Of a stretch of 64,000 bases of DNA, positions 61,402 through 64,000 are shown one piece after another. The DNA is taken from contig NZ_QTQI01000009.1 of assembly GCF_003853705.1 (NCBI RefSeq), positions 170,932 to 234,931 on the forward strand, written 5' to 3'. Numbering within the stretch: the stretch's first letter is position 1; each line of letters starts with the position of its first letter. The translations under genes were made by a program, and so were the position numbers. The notes below the pieces were generated by a model. The model was not told the origin of the DNA, made no database searches, and saw nothing but the letters and a program-made list of their open reading frames with translations. The stretch comes from Burkholderia sp. Bp8992. Lineage in GTDB: Bacteria > Pseudomonadota > Gammaproteobacteria > Burkholderiales > Burkholderiaceae.

Positions 61402-62709
61402 ATGACCACAACCCCATTGACCGATCGACTCAGAAAAGCCAAGGAAAAATGGGACACCCTTTTCCCGAACATATCCGAGACCGTACAAGGGCAGAGCAAC
61501 ATTCAAATACCAAAGGAAACAATTACACTCTGGTTTTCGAGCGTAATCGCCAGCATGGATCGCGTTGAGCAAACAAATCCAGATCCTGGTCTCAAATCAA
61601 TCTTTTGGCAAACGATAGAAAGTTCCGTCGCCTCGACCGAAAATCACTTAAATGCCGCAATGCAAAATGGCGCCCCATGGATTCAACAAACCTCTAACAC
61701 CTTACTTAGCTACCTTTGGAGCATTAGGTCCTCAGTTGCGTGGCTCCTACCGACACCCATTGATATCGACGCGAGTACCCAAATTCCACGTTTTGCGGAA
61801 CTAGAGGCACAAGCAGCGGGTGTTCTTGCCACCTTCTCAAGAACAAGCGAAGCAGAGCGAAAAATGGGGCTAATACTTTCAAACAGCGAAACAGTAAATA
61901 CCGAGATAGCAGCTCTTTCCGAAAAAATAATCAGTTACGAGCGGGCATCCCAGACGTCAAGTATCAACGCCGCTGCCAGCGCAACGGCATCCGAAGCAGA
62001 AAAATTAAAAGTCGACAGCTACGTCCAAGACCTGAGCGTAGCCACCATTAAGCAACAGGAGCTTTTTGATTATTTTGAGAACAAGCGAGCCGAGGTAGAT
62101 GCGACATTGCAAGGTGCAAGCAGGGTCGCCCTGGCAAAATCTTTCGAAGATAGACGCAAAGAATTGACAAAGATCCAGTACTTTTGGGCGATATTGTTCT
62201 TCGTTGGAATTTGCACTCTGACCGGAGTTGGTGTTTATTTGGGAATTAGCGTCCTACAAGAAGCGAAGGCCGCAACAGCCGCTGTCGCGGCTGCTCCCGC
62301 CGCTGCTTCCACTTCAGCGGCGGCCGCTACCGCCAGCGTCAAAGCAAGTCAATCCAACCTACTATTCTCGTTATTGCGATTCCTAATTCTCGCACCGGTC
62401 GTATGGTTTACTTGGTTTGCAGCAAGACAATATGGTCACAGCCAACGACTCGGGGAAGATTATGCATTCAAATCAGCCGCCGCACACGCATACGTTGGAT
62501 ACAAAGAAGAAATGGACGGCGACGAGAATATGATTAAAATGCTACGCGAGTATGCAGTAAAGAATTTCGGGGCAAATCCGATTCGCGTTTTATCAAAAAA
62601 TGAACCAGCATCTCCGCTTCATCAAGTTTTCGATAAGATACTAGACAAAGCCAGCCCAGATAAACTCATTGATTTAATTAAAGATACCCTTGAAAAAGGA
62701 AAAAACTGA
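61402..62709 (+). CDS. two-TM coiled-coil membrane protein, candidate defence effector
   Basis: A 435-aa protein. A cytosolic N-terminal helical region (1-255) with coiled coil (about 150-255) is followed by TM1 (about 259-283), an alanine-rich linker (about 287-315), TM2 (about 320-341) and a cytosolic C-terminal domain. That domain holds GEDYAFKSAAAHAYVGYKEE and the amphipathic end LDKASPDKLIDLIKDTLEKG. AAGGA precedes ATG 61402. Base composition is AT-rich and foreign to the chromosome. Family not recognised. Membrane effectors of this general layout occur in phage-defence operons; that role is inference. Confidence 0.75.
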   Translation: MTTTPLTDRLRKAKEKWDTLFPNISETVQGQSNIQIPKETITLWFSSVIASMDRVEQTNPDPGLKSIFWQTIESSVASTENHLNAAMQNGAPWIQQTSNTLLSYLWSIRSSVAWLLPTPIDIDASTQIPRFAELEAQAAGVLATFSRTSEAERKMGLILSNSETVNTEIAALSEKIISYERASQTSSINAAASATASEAEKLKVDSYVQDLSVATIKQQELFDYFENKRAEVDATLQGASRVALAKSFEDRRKELTKIQYFWAILFFVGICTLTGVGVYLGISVLQEAKAATAAVAAAPAAASTSAAAATASVKASQSNLLFSLLRFLILAPVVWFTWFAARQYGHSQRLGEDYAFKSAAAHAYVGYKEEMDGDENMIKMLREYAVKNFGANPIRVLSKNEPASPLHQVFDKILDKASPDKLIDLIKDTLEKGKN

Positions 62710-63036
62710 TCAAACCATACTAAGCACCTGCCATAAGCTCCACGCGGGCGGCCAATTGCTCCGGGGACGCTCGCTTGCCCTGCTGAATTTTCGGACAAGA
62801 CAGCCGCCGCTCTTATTGTGACCGACAAACAGGGGCGACGCGATGCCAAGAGAAACCTATTGAATGAGGTACGGGCTTGGCTGGATGCGGATAGTGAACG
62901 TGGGAAAACCGCCCTGCCAACTTCCGCCAAGGAAATTATTGATGATCTACAGCGGATCGAAACACAGCTACTAGGCAGCGTATGACGCGCGTCGAAGCTG
63001 TACGGGACGGCGATTCACTGCCGTCCCGCTCCGGCC
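62710..63036. other. island region with a gene remnant
   Basis: About 330 bases. Besides the fragment at 62776-62985 it holds a perfect 8-bp stem GGGACGGC-N8-GCCGTCCC at 63004-63027, just beyond the end of the tape-measure remnant. No intact gene. Confidence 0.5.
62776..62985 (+). pseudogene. 3' remnant of an unidentified gene
   Basis: The frame ending TAVLP-like..RIETQLLGSV (more exactly LPTSAKEIIDDLQRIETQLL, GSV) is open for about 70 codons with chromosome-like codon use. It has no start codon with a ribosome-binding site and is closed upstream by a TAA. It looks like the C-terminus of a mobile-element or phage protein. Family not recognised. Confidence 0.5.
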
Positions 63037-63720
63037 TTAGATTTGTCCGTATTTGATTTGAGCTGCGTAGCCTCCTTGGCCTCGCATGTTCTGCGAATGC
63101 GCCAGTCTACGAACGCTTGCATATGCAGCCTGCATTGCCTTGAGGTCTTCGGGAGACCAGCCGCCGCCCGGAACGTGCAAGCGCACATCACCACCGCCTG
63201 AGCTTCCCGAACTGCCACCGCTCGAACCGACGTAACCGCCGGTAGCGAAGTGGGACATTTGGCCTCGGTTGATAGATTCCAACAGGCCGCGATACCGGAA
63301 CGTGCTAGCGGCGTTATCAACGAATTCCCCGTTGGAGAGCATCGCGGGAATGACTGTCGCTAGTACCGGTCCCCGCCCGTGACGTGGCCGCCGTCCGCGA
63401 GGTGGAACGCGCCGGCAAAGCTTGTTGCGCTACCGCCGGCAGACGCACCGAAACCCAGCAGCGAGGAGAACGCCTGATTAGCCGCGATCTTTGCGAAGTC
63501 CGGGAGAATAAACGCCGTAAGGTCGGCCATGCTGAGCTTTCCCGTGGTAATGAACTTATCCATTGCGCTCCGAACCCGCCCGAACGCCTGGTTAAATCCT
63601 CCCGCGAACGCCTCCGCGTTGGTCTTGCCGTTGGCAGTGAGGCTCGTTACGGCGATGCTCAATTGATCGCTATACGAGTTGCGGATTTGGTTCTGTTATT
63701 GCTCGTATGACGCGTAGACC
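63037..63720 (-). pseudogene. decayed phage tail tape-measure protein, C-terminal part
   Basis: Reading from the right, an in-frame TAA follows YASYEQ. The frame then resumes NQIRNSYSDQLSIAVTSLTA and continues to AFHLADGGHVTGG. There a one-base shift and, a few codons later, a second one-base shift are needed to recover GTGTSDSIPAMLSNGEFVDN, followed by AASTFRYRGLLESINRG. ADGGxVTGxGTxTSDSIPAMLSxGEFVxNA is the hallmark of lambda-type tape-measure C-termini. So it is a broken prophage gene, with at least one nonsense codon and two frameshifts. Confidence 0.85.
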
Positions 63721-63798
63721 GCGAGCCCAAACACATAATTTTGCATCGCGTTTTCTCGATCGAATCGGCCGTGACGCCCTCGGCGGCGTGGGTACAAC

Positions 63799-63828
63799 AA
63801 AAAGCCCGCCGAGTACAACTTGGCGGGC
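63799..63828 (-). terminator. terminator copy 2 of the ABC-F gene
   Basis: GCCCGCCGAG, TACAA loop, CTTGGCGGGC with the A run before it (T run on the minus strand). Same as the left copy except for one wobble pair and the loop. Confidence 0.88.
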
Positions 63829-63875
63829 CTCTTGGGTACAATTAGGTACGTCAGATTGGGTACAGGCTAGGACAC

Positions 63876-64000
63876 TTACTCCTGCCCCTGACTCGTCAGG
63901 AACTCCTCGTAATTCCCGCCGAAGTCGAACAGCGTGCCGTCCGTGCGCACTTCGATGATCCGGTTCGCCAGCCCGCTCACGAATTCGCGGTCGTGCGACA
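63876..64000 (-). CDS. YbiT-like ABC-F ATPase, C-terminal end (rest beyond window)
   Basis: Only the last 41 codons are in the window: [20 protein letters not shown] and the tail [12 protein letters not shown]. The SHDREFV H-loop and the GN(Y)xxYLxSxG(I/Q)E ending are typical of ABC-F proteins of the YbiT type, which act on ribosomes. The gene's 3' end served as the integration target of the island to its left. Completeness beyond the edge cannot be seen. Confidence 0.8.
   Translation of the reverse strand, partial: SHDREFVSGLANRIIEVRTDGTLFDFGGNYEEFLTSQGQE

Larger units (their letters stand above)
63799..64000. repeat. right copy of the island-flanking direct repeat (att-like)
   Basis: Terminator plus the 3' end of the ABC-F gene, continuing past the window edge. 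The spacer between terminator and stop is ten bases longer than in the left copy. This copy is presumably joined to the intact gene. Confidence 0.85.

Noticed and set aside
62622-62930. Minus-strand frame of about 100 codons near the end of the membrane-protein gene
   Set aside because: It overlaps the end of the real gene at 61402-62709 and shows no domain or start signal.
63384-63710. Plus-strand frame opposite the tape-measure remnant
   Set aside because: Antisense of a recognisable phage gene fragment; no features of its own.

Overview
The window is a GC-rich chromosomal segment of a Burkholderia, most probably a Burkholderia cepacia complex species. The evidence is codon usage rich in GCG, CGC and GTC, and gene families typical of that genus: a TonB-ExbB-ExbD-ExbD operon, an intact kgu/ptxS cluster, a FisR-persulfide dioxygenase-SQR module, a DUF3022-like gene and a YbiT-like ABC-F gene. 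I see no rRNA, tRNA or CRISPR array. The only clear mobile region is at the right end.

Left part (1-8 kb, minus strand): a TonB-dependent receptor cut by the window edge, an XRE-cupin regulator, and an energising operon tonB-exbB-exbD-exbD followed by a TPR-like secreted protein. The two exbD genes are separated by three 49-bp hairpin repeats, and a fourth, diverged copy lies near 20.05 kb. An AT-rich stretch without genes follows. 8-18 kb: a YbaK-like deacylase, a YciI-like protein, CorA, an orphan CydX-like peptide coupled to a P-loop kinase, a saccharopine-dehydrogenase-like enzyme with a large inverted repeat in its promoter, a four-gene operon with an OmpR-type two-component system, and an Lrp/AsnC regulator among small secreted or cytosolic proteins.

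18-28.5 kb: a YhfC-like membrane protease, then the complete 2-ketogluconate module (kguE-kguK-kguT-kguD plus ptxS) with a PtxS-type palindrome at the kguE promoter. Next come a LysR/YeiH pair and a CLC chloride channel with CBS domains. 28.5-36 kb: a TetR-controlled RND efflux operon (adaptor, pump, outer-membrane lipoprotein) with an operator overlapping its promoter, then a MerR/TipAS regulator. 36-41.5 kb: a sulfide-oxidation module, made of a sigma54 activator with three FisR-spaced cysteines, a persulfide dioxygenase, a DUF442-SQR fusion and a TauE/SafE exporter; an inverted repeat and a near-consensus sigma54 promoter lie between the divergent units. 41.5-46 kb: a putrescine ABC operon potFGHI with a hairpin after potF.

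46-55 kb: OmpW, a nitronate-monooxygenase-like enzyme, an aldehyde dehydrogenase and several small uncharacterised proteins. 52.8-59.9 kb: a tight operon (FkbM-like, aminoglycoside-phosphotransferase-like, radical SAM, glutaminase-less asparagine-synthase-like, UGT-like glycosyltransferase). It faces a CmcI-like gene, a second phosphotransferase and a cytosolic NodB-type deacetylase. Together these look like an uncharacterised small-molecule or glycoconjugate pathway.

60-64 kb: a 3.6-kb island between two copies of the 3' end plus terminator of a YbiT-like ABC-F gene. This is the signature of integration into that gene's 3' end. It holds a decayed phage tape-measure gene, another gene remnant, and an AT-rich, intact three-gene cassette (coiled-coil/zinc-ribbon protein, small WYL-like protein, two-TM coiled-coil membrane protein) that I regard as the best candidate for an undescribed, possibly anti-phage, system.
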